Source: Kutzneria sp. (lineage in GTDB: Bacteria; Actinomycetota; Actinomycetes; Mycobacteriales; Pseudonocardiaceae). From it: a DNA stretch of 64,000 nucleotides. Within the stretch, counting starts at the first letter, position 1, and every line of letters starts with the position of its first letter. The translations under genes and the position numbers were made by a program. Positions 38,664 to 47,494 of the stretch are shown piece by piece. The notes below the pieces were generated by a model. The model searched no databases. It had not been told where the DNA came from and saw only the letters and a list, made by a program, of their open reading frames with translations. Location: positions 1 through 64,000 of the forward strand of contig JAFAZC010000035.1 of the NCBI GenBank assembly GCA_019239965.1, in the 5' to 3' direction.

Positions 38664-39436
38664 CCTCGTTCGAAGCGGGCGTGTTCACCCCGGCGCCGGC
38701 CCGCGGGCCACTGTGGCGGATGGTGGCCGTCCAGGCTCGCACCGAGGCGGCGTTGGCACTGCGCAACGGCGAGCAGGTGCTGCTGACACTGCTCATTCCG
38801 TTGGCACTGCTGGTCACCATGACCGTGCTGCGCCTGATTCCGCTCCCGGAGCCGAGGGTCGACTCGGTGGCACCGCGGATCCTCGCGCTGGCGGTGATGT
38901 CCTCGGCTTTCACCGGCCAAGCCATCGCCCTGGGTTTCGACCGGCGCTACGGCGTGCTCAAACGCCTTGCCGCGACGGCGGTCCCGCGCTGGCTGCTCGT
39001 CGTCGGCCGGATGCTGGCCGCGGTCGCCGTCGTGGTGGTGCAGCTCGTTGTGCTCTGCGCGGCCGCCGTCCTGCTCGGCTGGACGCCGGCGGTGCGCGGT
39101 ATCCCGTTCGCCCTCGGGCTCATCCTGCTGGGCACCCTGGCCTTCGGTGCGCTCGGCGCGCTGCTCGGTGGTGCGCTGCGCGCCGAGATCGTGTTGGCCG
39201 CGGCCAATTTCGTGTGGTTCGCCCTGCTGCTGGTCGGTGGGATCGCGCTGCCGGCCGGCGCGCTGCCTGGCGGACTTGATGCCGTCGTGGGGCTGCTGCC
39301 CTCGGGCGCGCTCGCCGAATCGCTGCGGTCGGCGCTGGTCGACGGCATGGCGCCCGGCTGGCAGCCGGTGCTGGTACTACTCTGCTGGGGCGCGGCCGGC
39401 GCTGGCCTCGCCGTGAAGACCATCCGACTGAGCTGA
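38660..39436 (+). CDS. ABC-2 type permease
   Basis: A 258-residue ABC-2 permease with six hydrophobic segments. It begins with a cytosolic stretch containing WRMVAVQARTEAALALRNGEQ, then LLTLLIPLALLVTM. RILALAVMSSAFTGQAIALGFDRRYGVLKRLAATAVPR is the usual cytosolic loop. It forms the membrane channel for the ATPase before it, with an ATGA overlap. The homologue in M. tuberculosis is Rv1457c in the same position. Confidence 0.9.
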   Translation: MTSFEAGVFTPAPARGPLWRMVAVQARTEAALALRNGEQVLLTLLIPLALLVTMTVLRLIPLPEPRVDSVAPRILALAVMSSAFTGQAIALGFDRRYGVLKRLAATAVPRWLLVVGRMLAAVAVVVVQLVVLCAAAVLLGWTPAVRGIPFALGLILLGTLAFGALGALLGGALRAEIVLAAANFVWFALLLVGGIALPAGALPGGLDAVVGLLPSGALAESLRSALVDGMAPGWQPVLVLLCWGAAGAGLAVKTIRLS

Positions 39437-39448
39437 GGCTTCTCCCCG

Positions 39449-41092
39449 ATGACGAGCAGTGCCACCGTGGACCAGCAGGACGGCCCCTCCCTGGCGAGGG
39501 CGAGCGGATCGATGGCGATCGCCACCCTGGCCAGCCGGATCACCGGTTTCCTCGCCAAGATCCTCCTGGCCTGGCTGGTCGGCCTGAGCGCCAACTCGAT
39601 CCTCGACTCCTACACGGTGGCCAACAACGCGCCGAACATCATCTACGAGTTTCTGCTCGGCGGGGTGCTGACCAGTGTGATCGTGCCGCTGTTGGTCCGC
39701 GCCAAACACGAGGACGCCGACGGTGGCGAGGCCTACACCCAACGCCTGCTGACCGTAGCCCTGACCGCGCTCACTGGCCTGACCGTCGTCGTGGTCGCGG
39801 CCGCGCCACTGCTCACCGTGCTTTTCGTCGACAACACCAACGGCAGGGCCAACACCGCGCTGGTCACCGCGTTCGAGTACCTGCTGTTGCCACAGATCGT
39901 CTTCTACGGCCTGTTCGCGATGGTCGGTGCGGTGCTCAACACCCGCAATGTGTTCGCCCCGCCGGCATGGGCCCCCGTGCTGAACAACCTGGTGATGCTG
40001 GCCACGATCGGCGTGTACTACGTGCTGCCCGGCGACATCGCCACCAACCCGGTTCAGCTGGGCGACGTCAAGCTGCTGGTCCTGGGCCTCGGCACGACGC
40101 TGGGCATCATGGTGCAGGCGGTGGTGCTTATCCCCCCGTTGCTGCGCAGTGGTTTCCGGCCGCGTTGGCGGTGGGGATGGGACTCGCGTCTGAAGGAGTT
40201 CGGCGGATTGGCCCTGTGGGTCATCGGGTACGTCGCGGTCAGTCAGGTCGGCCTGACCACCATCAGCCGGGTGGCGACCGCGACCGCCCCCGGCAACTTC
40301 GCTATCTACACCAACACCTGGCTGCTGGTGCAGATGCCCTACGGCGTGCTCGGGGTGTCGCTGCTCACCGCGATCATGCCCAGGATGAGCAAGGCGGCCG
40401 CCGGGAACGACATCCCGGCCGTGCTCGACGACCTGTCGCTGGGCAGCAGGATGTCGGCGGTGATGCTGGCCCCGGTCAGTGGGCTGATCACCGTGTTGGG
40501 ACCGGCCGTCGGTGCCGCGCTGTTCGCCGTTGGCAAGAGTGGTGGCTCAGACGCCGGTCGGCTGGGCCTGGCCATCACCGCCTCGGCGTTCGGCCTCCTT
40601 CCGTACGCCCTGACCATGTTGCAGATGCGGGTGTTCTACGCGCTGAAAGACGCCCGCACCCCGACACTGATCAACGTGATCATGATCGCGGTCAAGGTTC
40701 CGGTGTGCCTGCTGGCGGGCTCGGTGTTGCCGCCGCAGGACGTCGTGTTCGGCCTTACCTTCTCCGACGCCATCAGCTTCACCGTCGGCATGATCGCCGG
40801 TGAGCTGTGGCTGCGCGCGAGACTGGGCCGACTGGGCAGCCGCCGAGTGGTCCGGACCTACGTCAAGGTGGGGGTGGCCGCCGTGTGGGGTGCGGCCGTG
40901 GCACTCGGGGTGGAACTCGGTGTCGGGAAGATCCTGCCGGGCGGGCTGAATGGCATTGGTGCGTGGATTTCCCTTGTGGTGGGCGGCATCCTCGGTCTGC
41001 TGGCCGCCTTCGGCATGATGGCCGTCGTCCGGGTGCACGAACTGCGGCCGGCGCTGGATCGGGTTGGCCGTCTCGTGAAGCGAGCCGCCTGA
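39449..41092 (+). CDS. MurJ/MviN-like lipid flippase
   Basis: A 547-residue membrane protein of the MurJ/MviN family (MOP superfamily) with about 14 helices. SMAIATLASRITGFLAKILLAWLVG and PNIIYEFLLGGVLTSVIVPLLVRA resemble the first helices of MurJ. MVGAVLNTRNVFAPPAWAPVLNN and VSLLTAIMPRMSKAAAGND are further landmarks. MurJ flips lipid II for peptidoglycan synthesis. Since the main murJ of actinobacteria usually lies near the origin with trxB, this is probably a paralogue, perhaps for another polyprenyl-linked substrate; mptB nearby suggests a mannolipid (inference). It follows the permease by 12 bp. Confidence 0.88.
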   Translation: MTSSATVDQQDGPSLARASGSMAIATLASRITGFLAKILLAWLVGLSANSILDSYTVANNAPNIIYEFLLGGVLTSVIVPLLVRAKHEDADGGEAYTQRLLTVALTALTGLTVVVVAAAPLLTVLFVDNTNGRANTALVTAFEYLLLPQIVFYGLFAMVGAVLNTRNVFAPPAWAPVLNNLVMLATIGVYYVLPGDIATNPVQLGDVKLLVLGLGTTLGIMVQAVVLIPPLLRSGFRPRWRWGWDSRLKEFGGLALWVIGYVAVSQVGLTTISRVATATAPGNFAIYTNTWLLVQMPYGVLGVSLLTAIMPRMSKAAAGNDIPAVLDDLSLGSRMSAVMLAPVSGLITVLGPAVGAALFAVGKSGGSDAGRLGLAITASAFGLLPYALTMLQMRVFYALKDARTPTLINVIMIAVKVPVCLLAGSVLPPQDVVFGLTFSDAISFTVGMIAGELWLRARLGRLGSRRVVRTYVKVGVAAVWGAAVALGVELGVGKILPGGLNGIGAWISLVVGGILGLLAAFGMMAVVRVHELRPALDRVGRLVKRAA

Positions 41093-41125
41093 GCCGGTCC
41101 GTCGGCCGCGAAATACCATCGGCAG

Positions 41126-42109
41126 GTGGTGTTGCGAACCCTGCTGAACCGCCTTCCCCTGGACCGCGTTCCCGTCCCCACCGCCCGCTGGCAACGGGCG
41201 ATCACGCTGGCCGCGGTGATCGGCCAGGCGACCATCGCGGTCACTGGGGCGGTGGTCCGGGTCACCGGTTCGGGCCTGGGCTGCCCGACCTGGCCGCAGT
41301 GCGCGCCAGGCAGCCTGGTGCCCGTAGCGCATCCGGTCACCGGACAGCTGCACCAGTGGATCGAGTTCGGCAACCGGATGCTCGGCGGGATGCTGGGTGT
41401 GGTGTCGGCGCTGTGTGTGCTGATGGCGTTGTTCGCCCGCCCGCGGCGTCGCCGCGTCACGGTGCTGGCGCTGATCATGCCGCTCGGCGTGGTGGCCCAG
41501 GCGGTGATCGGCGGTATCACGGTGCGCGCCGGACTGCAGTGGTGGACCGTGGCACCGCACTTCCTGGCCTCGATGCCGCTGGTGTGGGCGGCCGTCCTGC
41601 TGTACAGGGCGGTGGCCGAGGGGGACGGGCCAGTCCGCCTTCTCGTGCCGAAGCCGCTGGTGAGTCTGCAGGCGGCGCAGGCCGTGCTGCTGGGGCTGAT
41701 GCTGATCGCGGGAACCCTGGTGACCGCGGCCGGCCCGCACGCGGGTGACCAGGGCACGCCGCGGCTGGCCGCCCCGATCGTCATGCTGGTCCAGGTACAT
41801 GCGGACCTGCTCTGTCTGTTCGCCGGCATGCTCGTCGCGCTCGGTTTCGCCCTGCGCATCGCCCCGGTACCCGCGACGCTGTGGCACCGCTACTGGACGG
41901 TGGTCGCCGTGGTGCTCGCCCAGGGCATGGTCGGCCTCGTCCAGTACTGGACCGGGGTACCGGCAGTGTTGGTGTTGCTGCACGTCCTGGGCGCCACCGT
42001 GGTGGTCGCCGCTTCGGCCGCGCTGTGGACGGCGAGTCGGGACCGGGGTCTCGTGCCGGTGGACGCTGACCAGACCGCTGCCCGCACCGACCAGCCGGCG
42101 GCGGTGTGA
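41126..42109 (+). CDS. ctaA: heme A synthase CtaA/COX15
   Basis: A 327-residue membrane protein that converts heme O to heme A for cytochrome aa3. Eight hydrophobic helices are visible. VTGAVVRVTGSGLGCPTWPQC contains the Cys pair of the first loop and the Arg-Val-Thr-Gly-Ser-Gly-Leu hallmark. Histidines LHQWIEFGNRMLGG, APHFLASMPL, VQVHADLL and LHVLGATV are the heme ligand positions. It starts with GTG after GGCAG; the next GTG is equally possible. It is the last gene of the mptB-ABC-murJ run, as Rv1456c is in M. tuberculosis, and stops 7 bp before the convergent regulator. Confidence 0.93.
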   Translation: MVLRTLLNRLPLDRVPVPTARWQRAITLAAVIGQATIAVTGAVVRVTGSGLGCPTWPQCAPGSLVPVAHPVTGQLHQWIEFGNRMLGGMLGVVSALCVLMALFARPRRRRVTVLALIMPLGVVAQAVIGGITVRAGLQWWTVAPHFLASMPLVWAAVLLYRAVAEGDGPVRLLVPKPLVSLQAAQAVLLGLMLIAGTLVTAAGPHAGDQGTPRLAAPIVMLVQVHADLLCLFAGMLVALGFALRIAPVPATLWHRYWTVVAVVLAQGMVGLVQYWTGVPAVLVLLHVLGATVVVAASAALWTASRDRGLVPVDADQTAARTDQPAAV

Positions 42110-42116
42110 GCGCTCG

Positions 42117-42575
42117 TCACCGGGGTGGCGCGGGACGGCGTTCCCACACGTCGGGCAGCTCCGTGGCCAGCCAGCCGTAGAGCTCGTCGATGGTGCGCAA
42201 CCGGTGCGCCCGCTGGGGATCACCGCTGAGCAGCCGCAGTCCGCCCGAGGTCAGCTCGCGAGTCCGCACCAGCGTCTCGAGTCTGCGGTGCACCATGTCC
42301 GACCAGCCCTGCACGTCGAGCCGGTACTCGGCGGCCTGCCGGCCGCGCCGGGTGGTCTTGGTGACCACGCCGAGGTTCATCAGCAGCCGCACGTTGGTGC
42401 TGATCGATCCGCTGCTGGCCTCCAGCTCCTCCGACAGTTCCGCGGCCGTGCGCTCCACCGGGTCACACACCAGCAGGTAGGCCAGGATGCGGCCGCCGAT
42501 GAGCGGGATGCCCTCGGCGACGAAGTGGGCGGCTACCCGCTCGATCCAGGCCGACAGCTGACTTTCCCGAACCAT
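42117..42575 (-). CDS. GbsR/MarR-type transcriptional regulator
   Basis: A 152-residue winged-helix regulator. MVRESQLSAWIERVAAHFVAEGIPLIGGRILAYLLVC is the GbsR-type start. TAAELSEELEASSGSISTNVRLLMNLGVVTKTTRRGRQAAEYRL is the HTH and wing. It probably controls the exporter gene 98 bp upstream on the same strand and itself, through the inverted repeat at 42596-42613. CGGAG precedes the ATG. Ligand unknown. Confidence 0.88.
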   Translation of the reverse strand: MVRESQLSAWIERVAAHFVAEGIPLIGGRILAYLLVCDPVERTAAELSEELEASSGSISTNVRLLMNLGVVTKTTRRGRQAAEYRLDVQGWSDMVHRRLETLVRTRELTSGGLRLLSGDPQRAHRLRTIDELYGWLATELPDVWERRPAPPR

Positions 42576-42595
42576 CTGCCGTCAACTCCGATCGA

Positions 42596-42613
42596 CTTCA
42601 ATGAGCACTGAAG
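42596..42613. promoter_or_regulatory. inverted repeat before the GbsR-type regulator
   Basis: CTTCA-ATGAGCAC-TGAAG, with the inner bases TG and CA also paired, lies 21 bp upstream of the regulator start, where an autoregulatory operator is expected. No known consensus is claimed. Confidence 0.45.
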
Positions 42614-42672
42614 CCCCAGTGTAATGGGAGATGATCAGAATCGGGATTCATCGCGAGAACCGCGTGTCGGTC

Positions 42673-44124
42673 TCAGCCGACTTCGATCAAGGGCTGCTTG
42701 TCGGCGGCGACCGGGCGCATCGTCGACGCCGCGTCACCGTCCCGCACAGTCAGGGCCATCGCGGCCCCGGTGAGGGCCACTACCGCCGCGGCCACGAAGC
42801 CCGCGTGATAGGCGGCCAGACCGAGACCTGCCGCGTCGACGCCGGGTCCGGTCGATCCGACAATCGACACGATCATGCTCAGCAGTGCGACACCGACCGC
42901 CGAACCCAGTTGGCGCATGGAGTTGAACAACGCGGCCGCCCGGCCGAGAGCCGTAGTCGATGTCGCGGCGAACGCGGCGGTCTGGGTCGGCAGGAACACC
43001 ATTCCCATGCAGATTCCCATGGCGAACATCAGCAGGGCGATGAGCCACTGCGCGGTGACCGTTCCCACGAAGCCCATGGTGGCCATCGCGACGCTGATGC
43101 CGATCAACCCGATCACCTGGAGCCGGCGTGGACCGACCCTGGGATAGATCCTGGCGACCACCTGTGCCGAGCACAGCACCCCAACCGCCTCCGGAAAGGT
43201 GGTCAGACCCGACACCAACGGTGAGGCACCCCTGCCGTTCTGCAGGAACAGCGGCATCAGGTAGAGCGTGCCAAGGAACGCCGCCGTGCCCAGGAAGATC
43301 ACCACGACGTTGGACCGGAACAGCCTGGCGCCGAGCAGCCGCAGCCGCAGTATCGGCTCGGCGACACGGAGTTCCACCACGACCAGGACGGCTAACAGCA
43401 CGATCCCGGTGATGCCGGCCGCCAGCGCGTCCGGCGCTGTCCAGCCACGGGTCGGCCCCTCGTTGAGGGCGTACATCACCGAGCCGAGTCCCGCGCCGGA
43501 CAGCAGAAAGCCGGCGATGTCGAACCTGCCCGCGGTGGGCTCGACCCATTCGACCAGTGCCAGCGCGCCGAACGCGAGTGCGAGCAGGCCGATCGGAATG
43601 TTGACGAAGAACGCCCAGCGCCAGGACAACTGGTCGGTGAGCAGGCCGCCGAGTACCGGGCCCGTCGCCGGTGCGACGGTGGTCGGAATGGTGAGTATCC
43701 GCGAGGCACGGACGCGTTCGGCCGGGGCGAACGTGCGCAACATCATCGCGAGTCCGACCGGGGTGAGCAGCCCGCCGCCGACGCCTTGGACGATCCGGAA
43801 CGCGACCAGCTGGGGCAGGCTCGCGGCCAGGCCGCACAACGTGGAGGCACCGACAAAGATCCCCAGGGCTGCCAGGAAAACCCGCTTGCTTCCCCACCGG
43901 TCACCGAACCAGCCCGAAGCGGGCATGAACACGGCGAGGCTGAGCAAATAGCCGATGATCACGGCGCGGCCATCGAGGGCACGCACACCGAACTCGGCGG
44001 CCATCCTCGGCAGGGCCACGGTGACGATCGTGGCGTCCAGGATGGTCATGAACAGCGCCGAGACGTAGACCGCACCGACCACGATCTTGGGGTTCAGCTG
44101 GCGCAGCACCGTGGGCAGACCCAC
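42673..44124 (-). CDS. MFS drug exporter, DHA2 family
   Basis: A 483-residue major facilitator with about 14 helices. It has LDATIVTVALPRMAAEFG (motif D1 of the DHA2 group), SGWFGDRWGSKRVFLAALG (motif A), FRIVQGVGGGLLTPVGLAMM (motif B) and VAPATGPVLGGLLTDQLSWRWAFFVNIPIG (motif C). Such proteins are proton-driven multidrug exporters of the EmrB/QacA type. It starts at a GTG whose first base is the last base of the TAG of the small gene before it, so the two are coupled. The downstream GbsR-type regulator probably controls it. Substrate unknown. Confidence 0.92.
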   Translation of the reverse strand: MGLPTVLRQLNPKIVVGAVYVSALFMTILDATIVTVALPRMAAEFGVRALDGRAVIIGYLLSLAVFMPASGWFGDRWGSKRVFLAALGIFVGASTLCGLAASLPQLVAFRIVQGVGGGLLTPVGLAMMLRTFAPAERVRASRILTIPTTVAPATGPVLGGLLTDQLSWRWAFFVNIPIGLLALAFGALALVEWVEPTAGRFDIAGFLLSGAGLGSVMYALNEGPTRGWTAPDALAAGITGIVLLAVLVVVELRVAEPILRLRLLGARLFRSNVVVIFLGTAAFLGTLYLMPLFLQNGRGASPLVSGLTTFPEAVGVLCSAQVVARIYPRVGPRRLQVIGLIGISVAMATMGFVGTVTAQWLIALLMFAMGICMGMVFLPTQTAAFAATSTTALGRAAALFNSMRQLGSAVGVALLSMIVSIVGSTGPGVDAAGLGLAAYHAGFVAAAVVALTGAAMALTVRDGDAASTMRPVAADKQPLIEVG

Positions 44125-44441
44125 TAGGCTCGCCAGGCCCGGCTACCAGCCATCCTGCGCCGGTGCCGCGCCCCGATCTTGGTGGCGGCGACGGTGTCAT
44201 GGTCCCATTCCGACACCCGCACGCCGGGCACCCGCGCGCATACGGCCTCGCCGACGGCCGAATCGGCCACCACCACGTCCCCCATCGCCCCGTCGGCCCC
44301 CACGAGGACCACACGGGCGCCAGCACGGCCGAGATGCTCCACCACGGCACGCGTCGGCTCACCGTGAGCCGCGACGAACGACTTGACCTTCGCGACCGCG
44401 GAGGCAGGAGTACCAAGGGTGGCAGCAGTCGCGTCAGCCAT
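44124..44441 (-). CDS. conserved hypothetical protein
   Basis: A 105-residue protein starting MADATAATLGTPASAVAKVKSF. The middle, GARVVLVGADGAMGDVVVADSAVGEAVC, is a compact alpha/beta stretch with no catalytic motif. The C-terminus is basic (ARHRRRMAGSRAW). It has no signal or membrane segment. Its stop shares a base with the start of the DHA2 exporter, so it is cotranscribed. It is divergent from the DUF885 gene with 52 bp between. I do not know its function. Confidence 0.7.
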   Translation of the reverse strand: MADATAATLGTPASAVAKVKSFVAAHGEPTRAVVEHLGRAGARVVLVGADGAMGDVVVADSAVGEAVCARVPGVRVSEWDHDTVAATKIGARHRRRMAGSRAWRA

Positions 44442-44493
44442 CTGCCGAGCCTATCGGGGGTGCCGTGCCGGACAGAGCGTAGATTCGCTGTAC

Positions 44494-46155
44494 GTGACCG
44501 ACAACACGCCTGGATCCTCCAGCACCTGTGGGCCCCCGAATACGTCTTTGCTCCTTGGCGACTTCCTTGCCTGGCACATGGACACCCATCCGATCACCGC
44601 GGTGGCGCTCGGCTCCCTGGCACACGACGCGACCCTGGGCGACTTCACCGAGGACGGATTTCTCGCATGTGAGCGTGCGGCGCAGACCTGGCTGACCCGG
44701 TTCGCCTCGGTCCACGACCAGGACCCCGACACAGCCGTCGACGTCGAGCTGGTCCGGTGCCACCTGCGCGGCGAGACGGCCATGGCGGCCTGGCCCGCCT
44801 GGCGGCGCGACCCCGCCGGCTATGTCAACGCGCCCCTGCAGGCGCTGTACGGGACCTTCCTGCACCGAATGCGGCCGGAACCCGAGCTGGTCGAGTCCGC
44901 CATGGCCAGGATCGCCGAGTTGCCGGGCGTGTTCGCCGCGTGCCGCGCCAACCTGGACCAGGATCTGGCCGCGCCGCTGCTGGTCCGCCGTACGCTCGGC
45001 CAGTTGCGGACCGCACGGCGCTTCCTCACCGTGCACCTGCCCGCCGAGGTCGGGGACGAGACGCTGCGGACACGCCTTGCCGCCGCGGGCGAGACGGCCA
45101 GCGCCGCGGCCGACGACCTCGCCGACCACCTCGAGGCCTTCGCCGAACGGGCCACCGGTGACTGGCGGATGGGCGAGGAACTGTACTCCGCCCTGCTCAC
45201 CGGTCGGGAGCTGCTCGGCTATGGTGCCGGCGAGCTGCACGCGAGGGGCGAGACCGCCTATGCGGAACTGGCCGCCGAGGCCACCGGGCTCGCCGGCGAC
45301 TGGCGGGCCGAGATGGCCCGATTGCAGGAGGACCGGCCGGCCACGCTGTCGGAGCTGCTCGCCGCGTGCGTGCGGGAAACCGAGCAGGCAAGGACCTTCC
45401 TGCGCGAGCACGACCTGGTCAGCTTCGCCGACGGCGAGCAGTGCCGGGTGGTGCCGGCACCGCAGTTCCTGCGGCCGCTGCTCGCGGTGCCGTTCTACAT
45501 CGCTCCCCCGCGGCTGACCGCCTCCCGGGTAGGCCACCACTTCGTGCCGTTCACTCCCGAAGGCGCCTCCGAGGACTTGGTCGCCCAACGGCTGCGGGGC
45601 AACTCCACTGCCCAGCTCCCCTCGTTCGCGGTGCACGAGGCGTATCCCGGCCATCACTGGCACCTGTCGTGGATGGCCGGCAACCCGCGTGCGATCCGCA
45701 AGACGTTCACCACCTCGTATTTTCTCGAGGGCTGGGCCCTCTACGCCGAGCGGATGATGCGGGAACAGGGCTACTTCACCGATCCGGCGCGCGAGTTGGC
45801 GCACTTGGACATGCGTCTCTTCCGGGCGGCGCGGATCGTGGTCGACACCGCACTGCACTGTGGCGACATGACGGTGGCGCAGGCCGAGGAGTTCATGGCG
45901 GCCAAGTCGTCGCTGACTGCGGCGACAGCACGGGCGGAGGTGAACCGGTACTGCGCGTGGCCGACCCAGGCGCCGTCCTATCTGACCGGGGCGCTGGAGA
46001 TCGAGAGGATCCGGACCGACTATCTCGCCGCCGGACTCGGCGACCTGAAGTCCTTCCACGACACGATCGCCGGCTCCGGGGCGCTGCCCCTCGGGCTCGC
46101 CCGGCGGGTGGTCATGCGGGCCGCGACCCCGTCGGCGGGAACAGGATCCGACTGA
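44494..46155 (+). CDS. DUF885 family putative metallohydrolase
   Basis: A 553-residue cytosolic protein of the DUF885 family. The active-site-like block is LPSFAVHEAYPGHHWHLSW (HExxxGHH form), with a later FLEGWALYAERMM that would supply a second Glu. The long N-terminal part is helical. Members are thought to be metallopeptidases related to M32/thermolysin-like folds, but few have been tested. The GTG at 44494 is chosen because it leaves DNTPGSSSTCGPP as a short start; the open frame continues to 44383. No signal peptide. Confidence 0.85.
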   Translation: MTDNTPGSSSTCGPPNTSLLLGDFLAWHMDTHPITAVALGSLAHDATLGDFTEDGFLACERAAQTWLTRFASVHDQDPDTAVDVELVRCHLRGETAMAAWPAWRRDPAGYVNAPLQALYGTFLHRMRPEPELVESAMARIAELPGVFAACRANLDQDLAAPLLVRRTLGQLRTARRFLTVHLPAEVGDETLRTRLAAAGETASAAADDLADHLEAFAERATGDWRMGEELYSALLTGRELLGYGAGELHARGETAYAELAAEATGLAGDWRAEMARLQEDRPATLSELLAACVRETEQARTFLREHDLVSFADGEQCRVVPAPQFLRPLLAVPFYIAPPRLTASRVGHHFVPFTPEGASEDLVAQRLRGNSTAQLPSFAVHEAYPGHHWHLSWMAGNPRAIRKTFTTSYFLEGWALYAERMMREQGYFTDPARELAHLDMRLFRAARIVVDTALHCGDMTVAQAEEFMAAKSSLTAATARAEVNRYCAWPTQAPSYLTGALEIERIRTDYLAAGLGDLKSFHDTIAGSGALPLGLARRVVMRAATPSAGTGSD

Positions 46156-46203
46156 CCGGTGTTGCGATCGGTGGAAGTGCCACCGGTCGACGGGAGTGAG
46201 CCC

Positions 46204-47172
46204 ATGCGGGCGATTGAGGTCAGCGGTTTCGGCGGTCCCGAGGTGTTGCGGCTGGCGGAGGTCGGTGATCCGGAGCCGGGGCCGGGCCAGCTGCTGGTCG
46301 AGGTCGCGGCCAGTGGGGTCAACTACATCGACGTCTATCACCGGACCGGCGTGTACCAGCAGCCTGTTCCGTTCGTACCCGGCCTCGAGGGCGCGGGGCG
46401 GGTCCTCGCCGTCGGCGACGGGGTGACCGAGTTCGGCGTCGGTGACCAGGTCGCGTGGTCGAGCACGCCACGCAGCTACGCCGAGAAGGTCGCGGTGCCG
46501 GCCGCCGACGCGGTGGCGGTGCCGGCCGGTGTGGACGCCGCGACCGCGGCCGCCTCGATGCTGCAGGGGCTCACCGCGCACTACCTGACCGTCTCGACGT
46601 ATCCGGTGCGGGCCGGCGACGACATCCTGGTGCACGCGGCAGCCGGTGGTATGGGGTTGCTGCTCACCCAGATGGTCAAGGCCAAGGGCGGCCGGGTCAT
46701 CGGCACGGTCTCGACCGGCGAGAAGGAGAAGCTGGCCCGCGCGGCAGGAGCCGACGAGGTGATCCGCTACACCGAGCAGGACGTCGCCTCCCGGGTGCGG
46801 GAGCTGACCGGCGGCGAGGGAGTGGCCGCGGTGTACGACGGGGTCGGCAAGGACACCTTCGACGCCAGCCTCGCCAGCCTGCGGGTGCGCGGCGTACTCG
46901 CGCTGTACGGCGCGGCGAGCGGACCGGTGCCGCCGTTCGACCCGCAACGCCTCAACGCCGCCGGCTCGCTGTTCCTCACGAGGCCGACGCTCGCCCACCA
47001 CCTGCGCACCCGCGAGGAACTGCTGTGGCGAGCTGGCGAGGTGCTCGGCGCGGTAGCCGACGGCTCGCTGTCGATCACCGTCGGCGCCCGGTACCCGCTG
47101 GCCGCGGCCCGGGAGGCCCACGAGGACCTCCAGGGCCGGCACACCACCGGCAAGCTACTGCTGGTCCCCTGA
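46204..47172 (+). CDS. quinone oxidoreductase (zeta-crystallin-like)
   Basis: A 322-residue zinc-free medium-chain dehydrogenase of the quinone oxidoreductase class. MRAIEVSGFGGPEVLRL is typical, then VNYIDVYHRTGVY, FVPGLEGAGRVLAVGDGV, HAAAGGMGLLLTQMVKAKG (NADPH-binding loop) and YDGVGKDTFDASL. It reduces quinones with NADPH in the cytosol. GGGAGTGAG precedes the ATG. It follows the DUF885 gene by 48 bp on the same strand. Confidence 0.93.
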   Translation: MRAIEVSGFGGPEVLRLAEVGDPEPGPGQLLVEVAASGVNYIDVYHRTGVYQQPVPFVPGLEGAGRVLAVGDGVTEFGVGDQVAWSSTPRSYAEKVAVPAADAVAVPAGVDAATAAASMLQGLTAHYLTVSTYPVRAGDDILVHAAAGGMGLLLTQMVKAKGGRVIGTVSTGEKEKLARAAGADEVIRYTEQDVASRVRELTGGEGVAAVYDGVGKDTFDASLASLRVRGVLALYGAASGPVPPFDPQRLNAAGSLFLTRPTLAHHLRTREELLWRAGEVLGAVADGSLSITVGARYPLAAAREAHEDLQGRHTTGKLLLVP

Positions 47173-47215
47173 GCACCGGTCGAGCGCGCACTACATCGTG
47201 TTCCACACTAGCCGG

Positions 47216-47494
47216 GTGGAACGCATCCCGGTTCGCGAGCTCAATCAGCACACCAGCGCCGTGTTGGCCAGAGTGCAGCACGGTGAACATCTCGAGGTCA
47301 CCCTCAACGGTCGCCCAGTGGCACGCCTGACTCCCGTGGAGCCTGAGACCTCGTTTCTTCAACGCTTGGTGGCCGAGGGGCGTGCGACCGCTCCAGTGCT
47401 GACAGGTCCGCTGCCTCGCCCTCCCGTTCTTGGCGACCCCGAGATAAATGTCGCGGACGAACTCGCCGCCTTCCGCGCCGAGGAGCGGTGGTGA
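47216..47494 (+). CDS. Phd/VapB-type antitoxin
   Basis: A 92-residue antitoxin. RIPVRELNQHTSAVLARVQHGEHLEVTLNGRPVARLTPVEP is a Phd/YefM N-terminal DNA-binding domain. The C-terminal 45 residues (LGDPEINVADELAAFRAEERW) should wrap the toxin. It represses its own operon in known cases. Starts at GTG 47216 or GTG 47198. Its TGA overlaps the toxin start (GTGA). Confidence 0.9.
   Translation: MERIPVRELNQHTSAVLARVQHGEHLEVTLNGRPVARLTPVEPETSFLQRLVAEGRATAPVLTGPLPRPPVLGDPEINVADELAAFRAEERW

Noticed and set aside
40547-42223. Minus-strand open frame opposite murJ and ctaA
   Set aside because: Antisense to two well-supported membrane proteins and without any motif.
44434-47142. Minus-strand open frame of 902 codons opposite the DUF885 and oxidoreductase genes
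   Set aside because: It is a GC-bias shadow: both plus-strand genes are clearly real and the translated product has no recognisable domain.
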